From positions 1 to 39,522 of the forward strand of contig JBBDYH010000036.1 of the NCBI GenBank assembly GCA_040901795.1: a stretch of 39,522 nucleotides of DNA. The letters run 5' to 3'. The position numbers and the translations under genes were made by a program. The DNA comes from JBBDYH01 sp040901795 (GTDB lineage Bacteria > Planctomycetota > Planctomycetia > Pirellulales > JALHPA01). The notes under the pieces are model-generated. The model was not told where the DNA came from, made no database searches, and saw only the letters and a program-made list of their open reading frames with translations. Shown here one piece after another: positions 8,023-15,751 of the stretch (within the stretch, counting starts at the first letter, position 1; the number at the start of each line of letters is the position of its first letter).

Positions 8023-8169
8023 AGTGTAGTCATCACGCTCCGAGTTTGTGAATCAATCGATTTTGGCCACCGACACGAAAGGACTTACGTGCGGTTTTGA
8101 GGGTGTTTTGGCCATTGATTCACAAACTCTCCGCGTGATGTGCCTCTCGCGGAGCGAGAGGACTACACT
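8023..8169 (-). repeat. Family C element copy 2, interrupted by an 86-bp insertion
   Basis: The outer ends are AGTGTAGTC (8023-8031) and GACTACACT (8161-8169). Removing 8043-8128 and one copy of the duplicated CTCCG leaves 56 bp that match the reverse complement of 5030-5086 almost exactly. It begins 3 bp after the glcF stop. Confidence 0.88.
8043..8128. mobile_element. 86-bp MITE-like insertion with target-site duplication
   Basis: Perfect 15-bp terminal inverted repeats, AGTTTGTGAATCAAT and ATTGATTCACAAACT, bound an 86-bp non-coding segment. A 5-bp direct repeat CTCCG flanks it on both sides (8038-8042 and 8129-8133). It splits a known palindromic element whose uninterrupted form is present at 5030-5086, so the empty site can be read directly. 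It encodes nothing and must have been moved in trans by a transposase not in this window. No other copy was seen here, and the parent IS family cannot be named from the sequence alone. Confidence 0.85.
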
Positions 8170-8190
8170 TCAGCACACGGAAGGATTCCG

Positions 8191-9588
8191 ATGGCGGAAA
8201 CCCATTTTGATGTCGTGGTCATCGGCAGCGGCCCAGGAGGAGAAGGGGCCGCCATGCAGGCCGTCAAGCAAGGCAAGTCGGTTGCCGTCATCGAGCGCTA
8301 TCGGCAGATCGGCGGCGCCTGCACCCACCTGGGCACGATCCCGAGCAAGGCCCTGCGCTATGCCGTCTACCAGATGACCGAGACCAATTCGAACCCGCTG
8401 TTTCGCGCGGCGGGTGTCTCGGTCCGGCTGCCGTTCCCCGAGGTCCGGCGGTTTGCCAACCGTGTGATCGAACAGCAGGTCACCACACGGCAGAGCTTTT
8501 ACGATCGCAACCACATACCGGTCATCTCCGGCAACGCACGGTTCATCGATCAAAAAACCGTCGAGGTCGATGAACCAAACGGCGTCAAGCAGCGACTGAC
8601 CGCTGGTGGGTTCATCATCGCCTCCGGCTCGCGGCCGTATCGCCCGCCCGACGTGGATTTCTCGCACCCGCGGATCTTCGACAGCGACACAATCCTCGAT
8701 CTCTCCTTTTCGCCGCAGTCGATCACGATCTACGGCGCGGGGGTGGTGGGTTGCGAGTACACGTCGATGTTCCGCAACCTGGAGTGCAAGGTGAACCTGG
8801 TCAACACGCGCTCGCGGCTGCTGGAGTTCCTCGACGACGAGATCACGGACGCCTTGAGCTACCACATGCGCGACCGCGGCGTGTTGATCCGCCACATGGA
8901 AACGTACGACCGCGTGGAGGGGCGCGACGACAGCGTCATTCTGCACCTGAAGAGCGGCAAGCAGCTCAAGACCGAGATCCTGTTGTGGGCCAACGGCCGC
9001 ACTGGCAATTCGGATGGGCTGCGACTGGACAATGTCAATGTCGTCCCCAACGAGCGCGGGCAGATCGAAGTGAATGAGTCCTTCCAGACAACGCAGCCGC
9101 ACATTTACGCCGTCGGCGATGTCATCGGCTGGCCGTCGCTGGCAAGCGCGGCATACGTGCAAGGGCGCTTCGCTTCAACGCACTTGCTCACCGGCCGCGG
9201 CGACCACCAAATGGTGCGCGACATCCCCACCGGCATTTACACCAGCCCCGAGATCAGCTCGCTGGGCCGCACTGAGCGCGAGCTGACCGCTGCCAACGTG
9301 CCCTACGAGATCGGCCACGCCCTGTTCAAAAGCCTGGCGCGGGCCCAGATCACGGGCCGCACGGTAGGAATGCTCAAAATCCTCTTCCACCGCGAGACAC
9401 TGGAGCTATTGGGCATCCACTGCTTCGGCTCGAACGCGTCGGAGATCATCCACATCGGCCAGGCCATCATGCAGCAGTCCGGCCCGGCGAACTCACTTTT
9501 GTACTTCATCAACACGACGTTCAATTATCCCACCATGGCCGAGGCGTACCGCGTGGCGGCGCTGAACGGCTATAACCGGCTGTTTTAG
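8191..9588 (+). CDS. sthA: Soluble pyridine nucleotide transhydrogenase SthA
   Basis: The 465-residue flavoprotein matches E. coli SthA (466 residues) along its whole length. The FAD motif VVIGSGPGGEGAA opens the protein. The region CTHLGTIPSKALR has the single-cysteine form typical of SthA, lacking the second redox cysteine of lipoamide dehydrogenases. The NAD(P) motif is IYGAGVVGCEY, followed by YAVGDVIGWPSLASAAY and the conserved end NTTFNYPTMAEAYRVAALNG. It transfers hydride between NADPH and NAD+ in the cytoplasm. The ATG is preceded by GGAAGG at 8179; an upstream in-frame start would read through the repeat and is not used. It follows glcDEF, which suggests a shared redox theme, although the interrupted palindrome between them may separate transcription. 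Confidence 0.95.
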   Translation: MAETHFDVVVIGSGPGGEGAAMQAVKQGKSVAVIERYRQIGGACTHLGTIPSKALRYAVYQMTETNSNPLFRAAGVSVRLPFPEVRRFANRVIEQQVTTRQSFYDRNHIPVISGNARFIDQKTVEVDEPNGVKQRLTAGGFIIASGSRPYRPPDVDFSHPRIFDSDTILDLSFSPQSITIYGAGVVGCEYTSMFRNLECKVNLVNTRSRLLEFLDDEITDALSYHMRDRGVLIRHMETYDRVEGRDDSVILHLKSGKQLKTEILLWANGRTGNSDGLRLDNVNVVPNERGQIEVNESFQTTQPHIYAVGDVIGWPSLASAAYVQGRFASTHLLTGRGDHQMVRDIPTGIYTSPEISSLGRTERELTAANVPYEIGHALFKSLARAQITGRTVGMLKILFHRETLELLGIHCFGSNASEIIHIGQAIMQQSGPANSLLYFINTTFNYPTMAEAYRVAALNGYNRLF

Positions 9589-9599
9589 AACCGCTAACA

Positions 9600-11117
9600 T
9601 CACCTTGTGCCACTGCTCGCCGCGAGCAGTGCCACGCGAATCGCCTCGACAATGCCGTCCATCGTGTACTCTCGCGCCTCAGCCGTAGGCTCGTGGCCGA
9701 GTTCGCGGAGCGTCGCCGTGGTAATTGGGCTGATGCTCGCTAGTTTGGCGCGGCGGAGGTCGTCGCCGAAAAGCCGCGCCAGCGAGCGGGCGATAGCGGA
9801 GCTCGTGACGGTGATCCAATCGATGCGGCCGTGTTGGAGCAGCGCCGCAATCTCGGGATCCGGAGTTTCGACATCGATGCTCTGATAAGCGACGACTTGT
9901 TCAACCTTACATCCGGCAGCGGTGAGCGTCTCAGCCAGAACCTCGCGACCGCGGTTGGCGCGAACGAGCAATAACCGTGGCTTCGAGGCATTCTTAACCG
10001 CCGCGTCAAGCAGCGCTTCCGCCAAAGATTCGGCGCGAAATTCGTCAGGCGTAAGGTCGGCGTGCAGGTGAAATTGTTCTAACGCCTCAGCCGTTGCCGG
10101 CCCAATGGCGGCGATCTTGATCGGGCCGAGCGCTCGTAAGTCGCGACCCGACTCCCACAGCCGCCCCAGAAAGAACTCGACGCCGTTGGCGCTGGAAAAG
10201 ACCAGCCAATCAAACTCCGCCAAGCGGGCAAGCGCCGCATCGACGGCTGACCAATCGGACGGCGGCTCGATTTCGATGGCCGGCTGGAGCAGACAATGAG
10301 CTCCCAACTCGCTGAGCCGGTCCCATAGCCCGCTCGCCTGACAATGCGGCCGCGTGATGAGCACGCGCTGGCCGAACAACGGTCGCTCGGTGAACCAGTT
10401 TTTCGCGTCGGCGACGGCCGCGACATCGCCGATGATGGTGACCACCGGCGGCCGCAAGTGTGCCTCGGCGATCCGCTCGCCGACGGCGCCCAGCGTGCAG
10501 TGGATCGTCTGCTGGTCGGGCCACGTGCAGCGGCGGACGATCGCGGCCGGCGTCTCGGCGGGTTTGCCGGCGTCGATAAGCGCACCTGTCCAATCGGCCG
10601 CCGTCGTAACGCCCATGTAAACGACCAGTGTGCCGCGAAAGGCGGCCAAGGCGGCGAAATCGATCGCCGGAGCGTCTTTATCGTCCTGCTCATGGCCAGT
10701 TACAAACGCGACCGCCGAAGCCCGACCGCGCTCCGTAAGTGAGATGCCGGCATAACTTCCTGCCGCCAGCGCCGCCGTAATGCCGGGCACGACTTCGTGT
10801 CCAATCCCTGCCGCTTTGAGCGCCGCGACCTCCTCGGACAACCGAGCAAACACAGCGGGGTCGCCTCCCTTCAACCGAACGACACACTTGCCTTGCTGTG
10901 CCAGCGCAACGAGCTGCGCGTTGATCTCTTGCTGCGACCAAATCCTTTCGCGGCCATGGCGTCCCAGGCAAATCCGCTCGGCGCCAGCCGGCGCATGAGC
11001 AAGCAGCGTGGGGTTCGTCAGGTAATCGAAGAGCACGGCGTCCGCACGACGGAGGCATTGCACACCGCGCCACGTGATCAGCCCCGGATCGCCAGGCCCG
11101 GCGCCGACAAGGTACAC
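9600..11117 (-). CDS. cobA-hemD: Fused uroporphyrinogen-III C-methyltransferase / uroporphyrinogen-III synthase
   Basis: The 505-residue protein joins two tetrapyrrole enzymes. Residues 1 to about 245 are the SAM-dependent uroporphyrinogen-III methyltransferase (CobA/SUMT): VGAGPGDPGLIT, VVRLKGGDPAVF, VPGITAALA and VVYMGV are all present. Residues from about 250 are uroporphyrinogen-III synthase (HemD), with LFGQRVLITRP, FDWLVFSSANGVEFF and DWITVTSSAIARSL. Together they make uroporphyrinogen III and methylate it towards precorrin-2 for sirohaem or cobalamin. The start is GTG with no visible Shine-Dalgarno; a four-fold GGGTTCA repeat lies just upstream. The last residues, VALLAASSGT, are encoded by a palindromic repeat (9607-9635), so the natural C-terminus appears to have been replaced. 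Such fusions are known in several phyla. Confidence 0.92.
   Translation of the reverse strand: MYLVGAGPGDPGLITWRGVQCLRRADAVLFDYLTNPTLLAHAPAGAERICLGRHGRERIWSQQEINAQLVALAQQGKCVVRLKGGDPAVFARLSEEVAALKAAGIGHEVVPGITAALAAGSYAGISLTERGRASAVAFVTGHEQDDKDAPAIDFAALAAFRGTLVVYMGVTTAADWTGALIDAGKPAETPAAIVRRCTWPDQQTIHCTLGAVGERIAEAHLRPPVVTIIGDVAAVADAKNWFTERPLFGQRVLITRPHCQASGLWDRLSELGAHCLLQPAIEIEPPSDWSAVDAALARLAEFDWLVFSSANGVEFFLGRLWESGRDLRALGPIKIAAIGPATAEALEQFHLHADLTPDEFRAESLAEALLDAAVKNASKPRLLLVRANRGREVLAETLTAAGCKVEQVVAYQSIDVETPDPEIAALLQHGRIDWITVTSSAIARSLARLFGDDLRRAKLASISPITTATLRELGHEPTAEAREYTMDGIVEAIRVALLAASSGTR
9607..9635 (-). repeat. 29-bp palindrome, family D copy 1
   Basis: GTGCCACTGCTCGC and its near-complement form a 29-bp palindrome that encodes the C-terminus of the CobA-HemD fusion. 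The exact reverse complement occurs at 15550-15578. Confidence 0.85.
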
Positions 11118-11135
11118 GCGGCCGGTCGATTTGGA

Positions 11136-11163
11136 GGGTTCAGGGTTCAGGGTTCAGGGTTCA
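11136..11163 (+). repeat. Heptamer tandem repeat (GGGTTCA x4)
   Basis: Four uninterrupted copies of GGGTTCA lie 19 bp upstream of the cobA-hemD start codon on the opposite strand. A perfect short tandem array such as this is prone to copy-number change and sits where the promoter or leader of cobA-hemD would be expected. Confidence 0.9.
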
Positions 11164-11178
11164 GCGTTGGAGTTCGGT

Positions 11179-11257
11179 GTTGGAGTTCAGCCTTCAGGTC
11201 GCCACAGCGACTCGCGGTGGCGAGCTGCCGGCGGCCCGCCGCGGCGGGAACTCCAAC
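11179..11257. repeat. Double-hairpin element with GGAG ends, family E copy 1
   Basis: The ends are GTTGGAGTTC / GAACTCCAAC. Inside is a TCGCCAC...GTGGCGA hairpin and a GC-rich imperfect palindrome. An extra copy of the left end is at 11166-11175. The related compact copy is at 12819-12871. The GGAG within the ends is the alternative REP tetranucleotide. Confidence 0.8.
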
Positions 11258-11263
11258 TCAGTT

Positions 11264-11292
11264 TTGAGTTTAACCGGCTTCAATGCTAGAAT
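11264..11292 (+). promoter_or_regulatory. Sigma-70-type promoter of the TPR gene
   Basis: TTGAGT and TAGAAT are separated by 17 bp, with the -10 box ending 74 bp before the TPR gene's ATG. The promoter starts 6 bp after the repeat at 11179-11257. Confidence 0.55.
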
Positions 11293-11366
11293 AACGGAAA
11301 ATCATCCACGGTCTACTCGGGCGGCGTCGAGGCTGCCGCTTCCCCGCTCTTTTGGCCGCTTGGGCC

Positions 11367-12809
11367 ATGTCGGCAACTATGGCGACGGACCACCAGCACG
11401 CCGCTGCGCAAACGCCGCCTCCTCAAGGCGCCGCGATCTCGGCCACGCTGCGCCGCCGGCTGCAGAGTTGGTTCACGCACGGACAGGAAAAGGCGGCGGC
11501 GGGTAGCCACGACTACGCCACCGATATGTTTTACCAGTGCGTCGAGGGGGACCCGGCCAGCCTCGATTATCTCAACGCGTTCCTGAATAACCTCCACCGG
11601 AAATACAACAACAATAAGAAGGGCGCAGGATTCACCTCCACCTTCAGGTCCTCGGCGCTCAAGGCTTCGTTGAAAAAGTCGTCGCTTAAGAAAGACTGGC
11701 CGGCGCTGTTCAAGACCGGCTTGGACCTGCTCAAGCTCAATCCTTGGGACAGCAATACCTTGATCCAGATGGCGCACGCCTGCGAGGCGATGCACTGCCT
11801 GGAAGCGGAGCTGGCCTGGCTTCGCGCCGCGTTGGAAGTGCACCCCAACGACGCCGACATCAACAAGCAGTGCGCGGTCGCGCTGGCCAAGCAAGGTCAC
11901 TTCGATCAGGCCATCGTCTGTTGGGCGCGCGTTGAGAAGGCCCGCCCCGGCGACGACGAGGCGCCACGCGCGATCTCCGATTTGCAAGTCCGCAAGACCG
12001 AGGCCCAACTCGCCCGCCGCACCGAGCGCATCGCACAGGCGGCGGCCCAGGAGGAGGCGGCCGAGAACGCCGGGCCGACAGCCATCAAGTTCACCCGGCA
12101 ACAGGAGCTCCAACACGCAATCACGGAGAACCCGGCTGACCTCGACGCTTATATTCAGCTCGCCGAATTGCATGCCCGCGACGATCGCTACAACGAAGCC
12201 GAGCGCATCCTCCGCGGCGCGCTGGAGGCGTCGGGGGGTGACCTGAAGATCCGCGAAGCGTACGAAGACATGGGACTGCGCCGCGCACGTTACCAAGTGC
12301 AAGTGGCCGAGCAGCGCGCGGAAAACGACCCGACGGACGACGCCCAGAGCCTCGCCCTGCGGATGACGCAAGAGTTAAACCGGCTCGAAACCGACGTCTT
12401 TCGCACGCGCACCGAGCGGTATCCGAACGTCATAAGCTGGAAGGTCGAGCTGGGCACGCGGCTGAAGCGGGCCGGCAACTACGCCGAGGCGATCAAGGTC
12501 TTTCAGCCGGCCACCAACGACCCGCGCCGACGGGGCCAGGTGCATCTTGAGTTGGGGGAGTGCTTTCAGCAGATCAAGCAATACAAACTCGCCATGACGA
12601 ACTACGAGGCGGCGGTCGACGCGTTGGCCGATCGCGGTGAGCCGGACTTGCGGAAGAAGGCCCTCTATCGTGCCGGTGTGCTGGCGATGGGAATGGAAGA
12701 TTTGAACCTGGCCGAAAAGCACCTCACGGCGCTGGCGGGCCTGGAGTACGGGTACCGCGACCTGGCCGAACGGCTGGACAAAATCGCCGAATTGCGTCAT
12801 AAAGGGTGA
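11367..12809 (+). CDS. Tetratricopeptide repeat protein
   Basis: A 480-residue protein without signal peptide or membrane segment, so probably cytoplasmic. TPR-like helix pairs are visible around residues 130-190 (AHACEAMHCLEAELAWLRAA; GHFDQAIVCWARVEKARP), at about 260-290 (DLDAYIQLAELHARDDRYNE), and at 370-450 (AGNYAEAIKVFQPA; KQYKLAMTNYEAAVDALADR). The middle region, VRKTEAQLARRTERIAQAAA, is charged and likely coiled coil. TPRs mediate protein-protein contacts; no partner can be named. ATG 11367 is preferred over the upstream TTG at 11352; ATG 11379 is also possible. A promoter-like pair lies upstream. rpsT follows after 95 bp with a palindromic repeat between them. Confidence 0.8.
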   Translation: MSATMATDHQHAAAQTPPPQGAAISATLRRRLQSWFTHGQEKAAAGSHDYATDMFYQCVEGDPASLDYLNAFLNNLHRKYNNNKKGAGFTSTFRSSALKASLKKSSLKKDWPALFKTGLDLLKLNPWDSNTLIQMAHACEAMHCLEAELAWLRAALEVHPNDADINKQCAVALAKQGHFDQAIVCWARVEKARPGDDEAPRAISDLQVRKTEAQLARRTERIAQAAAQEEAAENAGPTAIKFTRQQELQHAITENPADLDAYIQLAELHARDDRYNEAERILRGALEASGGDLKIREAYEDMGLRRARYQVQVAEQRAENDPTDDAQSLALRMTQELNRLETDVFRTRTERYPNVISWKVELGTRLKRAGNYAEAIKVFQPATNDPRRRGQVHLELGECFQQIKQYKLAMTNYEAAVDALADRGEPDLRKKALYRAGVLAMGMEDLNLAEKHLTALAGLEYGYRDLAERLDKIAELRHKG

Positions 12810-12818
12810 TTCGCCCTT

Positions 12819-12871
12819 GTTGGAGTTCAGCCTTCAGGCTGCCGGCGGCAAGCTAAAGCTTGAACTCCAAC
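12819..12871. repeat. Double-hairpin element with GGAG ends, family E copy 2
   Basis: This 53-bp element has 10-bp perfect ends GTTGGAGTTC / GAACTCCAAC. They close two hairpins, AGCCT-TC-AGGCT and AAGCT-AA-AGCTT, around GCCGGCGGC. It lies between the TPR gene stop (10 bp away) and rpsT (33 bp away). Confidence 0.85.
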
Positions 12872-12904
12872 GGATCCAAATCTTCATCGCTCCATAAGAT
12901 TGCC

Positions 12905-13177
12905 ATGCCCAATACCAAAAGCGCCAAAAAGCGTCTGCGTCAGAGCCTGGAACGCCGTGCACGCAATCGTGCCGTCAAGTCGTCATTGAAGACGCAAATC
13001 AAGAAGGTTCTCACCGCGGTCGAAGGGGGCGATGCGGCCGCAACGGGCGACGAATTCCGCACCGCCGCCAAGAAGCTCGACCAGGCCGCGGCCAAAAGGG
13101 TGATCCACCGCAACAAGGCGGCCAGGCTCAAGTCGCGCCTTTCAGCGCGGCTGAAGGCAGCCAAGCAGACGGCGTAG
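12905..13177 (+). CDS. rpsT: 30S ribosomal protein S20
   Basis: The 90-residue basic protein begins MPNTKSAKKRLRQSLERRAR, the characteristic S20 N-terminus that binds 16S rRNA, and continues with the helical NRAVKSSLKTQIKKVLTAV. The length is normal for the family. Lys and Arg are very frequent, and Ala-rich helices fill the C-terminal half. The start at ATG 12905 follows the family consensus; an in-frame ATG at 12860 would add 15 unrelated residues that partly read from a repeat. No Shine-Dalgarno sequence is visible. The gene stands alone, as rpsT usually does, and converges with pyrK across a family-C palindrome. Confidence 0.95.
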   Translation: MPNTKSAKKRLRQSLERRARNRAVKSSLKTQIKKVLTAVEGGDAAATGDEFRTAAKKLDQAAAKRVIHRNKAARLKSRLSARLKAAKQTA

Positions 13178-13185
13178 TCTCCGAT

Positions 13186-13254
13186 AGTGTAGCCATCACG
13201 CTCTGCGTGATGATGCATCCTCTCGTCCCGGCGCGCCGGGAAGAGGGCTACACT
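13186..13254 (-). repeat. Double-hairpin REP/BIME-like element, family C copy 3
   Basis: The ends AGTGTAGCC / GGCTACACT close an ATCACGC...GCGTGAT hairpin and a diverged second hairpin in which the loop side has become CCCGGCGCGCCGGG. It is placed between the convergent rpsT and pyrK genes and supplies two bases of the pyrK TAG stop codon. It could act as a bidirectional terminator. Confidence 0.85.
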
Positions 13255-14140
13255 ACCACACGATCTGTTCGGCCTCAAACACCGGTCCCTCGACGCACGT
13301 CCGCCGGTAATCCCACTCACCATCCGCCTGGCGGACCTTTGTCACGCAGCTAAAGCAAATGCCGATGCCGCAGGCCATGGGCGTCTCTAGCGATACCTGA
13401 CACGGCACGCCGGCCTGCTGTCCGATGTGCGCCACAGCCTCCATCATCTTCTCCGGCCCGCAGCAGACGATCCGGCAACGGCCGCCGGCTACGTCGGCCT
13501 CTGACTCCTTCAATAAGTCGCGAAGCAATTCCGTGACGAACCCGTGACGCCCCGCCGACCCATCGTCGGTGCTTACCCGCACGTCGATCCCGATGGCCCG
13601 AAAATCGTCCAGGCCGGCCAGATACTCCGCTCGTCGCACGCCGTAGCAAAGCGTTACCTTCGCCGATTTCGCCACCGTCCGCGCCGGTTCGCCATAGCTC
13701 CGTAAACCGAGGTACTCGCGCCCGACCGCCATAAACGGCGTCTGCCCGATCCCCCCGGCGACCATGATCAGATGTTCAACCGGTTGCGGCGGAAAACCAT
13801 TCCCGAGCGGTCCCCAAACGTCGAGTGTCTGGCCGGGACGGTACTGCGCCAGCCGCGCCGTCATTTTGCCCATGACGAGATACACGATGTCGATCCCGAT
13901 CGGCTCGCCACCGGCCGAGAACACCGTGTCGTACAGCGCCAGTGGCCGGCCGAGCAGCGGGTCGTCGCAGTCTGCCAACCGCAGCATCACGAACTGTCCC
14001 GGGACAATCCGCCGCGCCAGTGCCGGGCAACCGATCCGTATGCGATATGTGTCGTGAGCTAAGTGCCGATTCTCGATTACTTCGACCGTCTGCTGGACCG
14101 CCCGATCGGCGAAGCATGGCACGGCGCCAGTAGAGTTCAT
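13253..14140 (-). CDS. pyrK: Dihydroorotate dehydrogenase electron transfer subunit PyrK
   Basis: A 295-residue ferredoxin-reductase-like protein. The N-terminal FAD-binding barrel shows PGQFVMLRLAD and LGRPLALYDT. The NAD-binding domain has the glycine motif MVAGGIGQTPF and CRIVCCGPEKMM. The C-terminus carries the 2Fe-2S ligands in ACGIGICFSC (C-x4-C-x2-C) plus a later Cys in RRTCVEGPVF. PyrK passes electrons from the class 1B dihydroorotate dehydrogenase PyrD to NAD+ in pyrimidine synthesis. No pyrD is in the window, so a related sulfide or other flavin reductase cannot be wholly excluded. It begins within the stop codon of the pseudouridine synthase gene (ATGA overlap), so the two form an operon. 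Its stop codon is partly made by the family-C repeat. Confidence 0.85.
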   Translation of the reverse strand: MNSTGAVPCFADRAVQQTVEVIENRHLAHDTYRIRIGCPALARRIVPGQFVMLRLADCDDPLLGRPLALYDTVFSAGGEPIGIDIVYLVMGKMTARLAQYRPGQTLDVWGPLGNGFPPQPVEHLIMVAGGIGQTPFMAVGREYLGLRSYGEPARTVAKSAKVTLCYGVRRAEYLAGLDDFRAIGIDVRVSTDDGSAGRHGFVTELLRDLLKESEADVAGGRCRIVCCGPEKMMEAVAHIGQQAGVPCQVSLETPMACGIGICFSCVTKVRQADGEWDYRRTCVEGPVFEAEQIVW

Positions 14141-15534
14141 CGGCGGCGTCCTTTCCGACGATCGGGACGCTTGGACGCCTTGCGGGATGAAGGGCCTTTA
14201 CCGAGCGAGGGCCCTGTACTCTGCGACCGGACGTTACCTTGCGCGCGACTTTGACCCGAGCGACCTTTGCTCGGTGGGCGGCCCGTACCCGATGAACGAC
14301 CCTTTCTTTGCGAGCGGTCCGTACCCTGCGGGCGACTCTTACTCTGTGAACGGCCTTTGCCGGGTGGGCGGTCGGGCCGCTCTTGTCGCTTGGGCTTCTG
14401 TTGTCGCACAGAGACCGGGCGCTCGGCTGGCTGTTCGACCAACTCGTCCTCGTCAAAATCATCGGTCTGCCGGCCGGGAAAGATGCCGCGGCGAACGTCG
14501 ATGAGCGGCCTGACGGTGGGTGAACTACCTCTTTCGGCCGGCGGCGGCGTTTCCTCGTCACCAATGATGGTGCCGGGGCGACGTGGCGGATGGAAGTCTT
14601 CGAGATCTTCCGATACGGATTCTTCCATCTCTGGCATCGCGGGACGCGGCTGCGGAACCTTGGGGCGCTCTGCCGGCGCTACGATCTTTGGCCCGCGAGG
14701 CCCTGGCTTCTCGCGCTTGAGCGCCGCAAGGGCCGCCTCCTTGAGTTCGCGCACTTCGTCGACCCCCAGCGGGCGATACTCGCCAGGCGCCAGATTGCCC
14801 AGGCGCAGCGAACCAATTGCAATTCGCTTCAGCCGCAGGACCTTGTGGCCGATGCGAGCCAACAGCCGGCGGACTTCGCGGTTGCGGCCTTCGTCGAGCA
14901 CGATTTCCAACGTCGAGCTCTGTTTGTGCTGGCTCTTGATGCGGACGCGCTTGGCGTGGGCGTACCCTTCGGCAAGATGGACGCCGCGCTCCAACTTGGC
15001 TAGCGCTTCGCGGCCCGGCGCTCCGGCCACCTGAGCGAGGTAAGTCTTTTCGACCTCATAACGCGGATGCGTAAGCAAGTTGGCCAGCTCGCCGTCATTG
15101 GTCACCAGGATCAAGCCCTCGCTCGACATGTCCAGCCGGCCGACCGGGAACAGCCGCTGATGGCCGGGGACCAGGTCGGTCACACGGGGACGTCCGGCTG
15201 GATCGCGGGCGGTTGAGACGACGCCCATCGGTTTATTGAGCATCAGATACTGCCGCTTGGGACGCGGGAGGGGCTCGCCATCGACGCGGATCTCTTGCTG
15301 CACCGGATCGACGCGCGTGCCCAACTCCGTCACCACTCGGCGATCGACGTCGACGCGCCCCTCGGTGATCAGCTCCTCGCACTGGCGGCGGCTGCCTAAA
15401 CCAGCCGCGGCAAGCACTTTCTGCAGTCGCGGCCGGGAGGCGGCGTCCTCCGCGATTGGGCTATTGCCGCGCTTGGCGCGCAAGCGACGTCGGCTTGGAG
15501 AGATCGGTCGAGGTTTGGAACGTCGCGTCGACAT
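14137..15534 (-). CDS. RsuA/RluB/E/F-type pseudouridine synthase with long basic tail
   Basis: The 465-residue protein has an S4 RNA-binding domain (about residues 36-95: RLQKVLAAAGLGSRRQCEEL). It is followed by the pseudouridine synthase domain with catalytic Asp135 in FPVGRLDMSSEGLILVTNDG, then GRNREVRRLLARIGHKVLRL. The family converts specific uridines in 16S or 23S rRNA to pseudouridine; the architecture best fits RluB of the large subunit. The enzyme core ends near residue 275. The remaining 190 residues are low complexity: an acidic stretch at about 300-375, then a Lys/Arg/Ser/Gly tail with recurring KGRS and SQ units. Such tails may help RNA binding. The gene heads an operon with pyrK (ATGA overlap). 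Confidence 0.88.
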   Translation of the reverse strand: MSTRRSKPRPISPSRRRLRAKRGNSPIAEDAASRPRLQKVLAAAGLGSRRQCEELITEGRVDVDRRVVTELGTRVDPVQQEIRVDGEPLPRPKRQYLMLNKPMGVVSTARDPAGRPRVTDLVPGHQRLFPVGRLDMSSEGLILVTNDGELANLLTHPRYEVEKTYLAQVAGAPGREALAKLERGVHLAEGYAHAKRVRIKSQHKQSSTLEIVLDEGRNREVRRLLARIGHKVLRLKRIAIGSLRLGNLAPGEYRPLGVDEVRELKEAALAALKREKPGPRGPKIVAPAERPKVPQPRPAMPEMEESVSEDLEDFHPPRRPGTIIGDEETPPPAERGSSPTVRPLIDVRRGIFPGRQTDDFDEDELVEQPAERPVSVRQQKPKRQERPDRPPGKGRSQSKSRPQGTDRSQRKGRSSGTGRPPSKGRSGQSRAQGNVRSQSTGPSLGKGPSSRKASKRPDRRKGRRR

Positions 15535-15549
15535 GGCAAGCTATTAATC

Positions 15550-15578
15550 GTGGCACTGCTCGCGGCGAGCAGTGGCAC
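15550..15578 (+). repeat. 29-bp palindrome, family D copy 2
   Basis: GTGGCACTGCTCG and its near-complement with a 3-nt centre form this element. It is identical to the reverse complement of 9607-9635 and lies 16 bp upstream of the pseudouridine synthase start. Confidence 0.85.
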
Positions 15579-15751
15579 AGGGTCGGTTTCGTTTCGTAGC
15601 GGTCCTAAGAGACCCCTTTGGGCTCTTGCCATCATACGGACCGGGCGACGTGTAAACGAGGGGCCGGATTGATTGCCGCACGGCACAGCAGTGATTATGA
15701 TGCCGCCTGGTTCAATACCGGACTGCCGCCGCCTCTTCAAGGAACCGCCGT

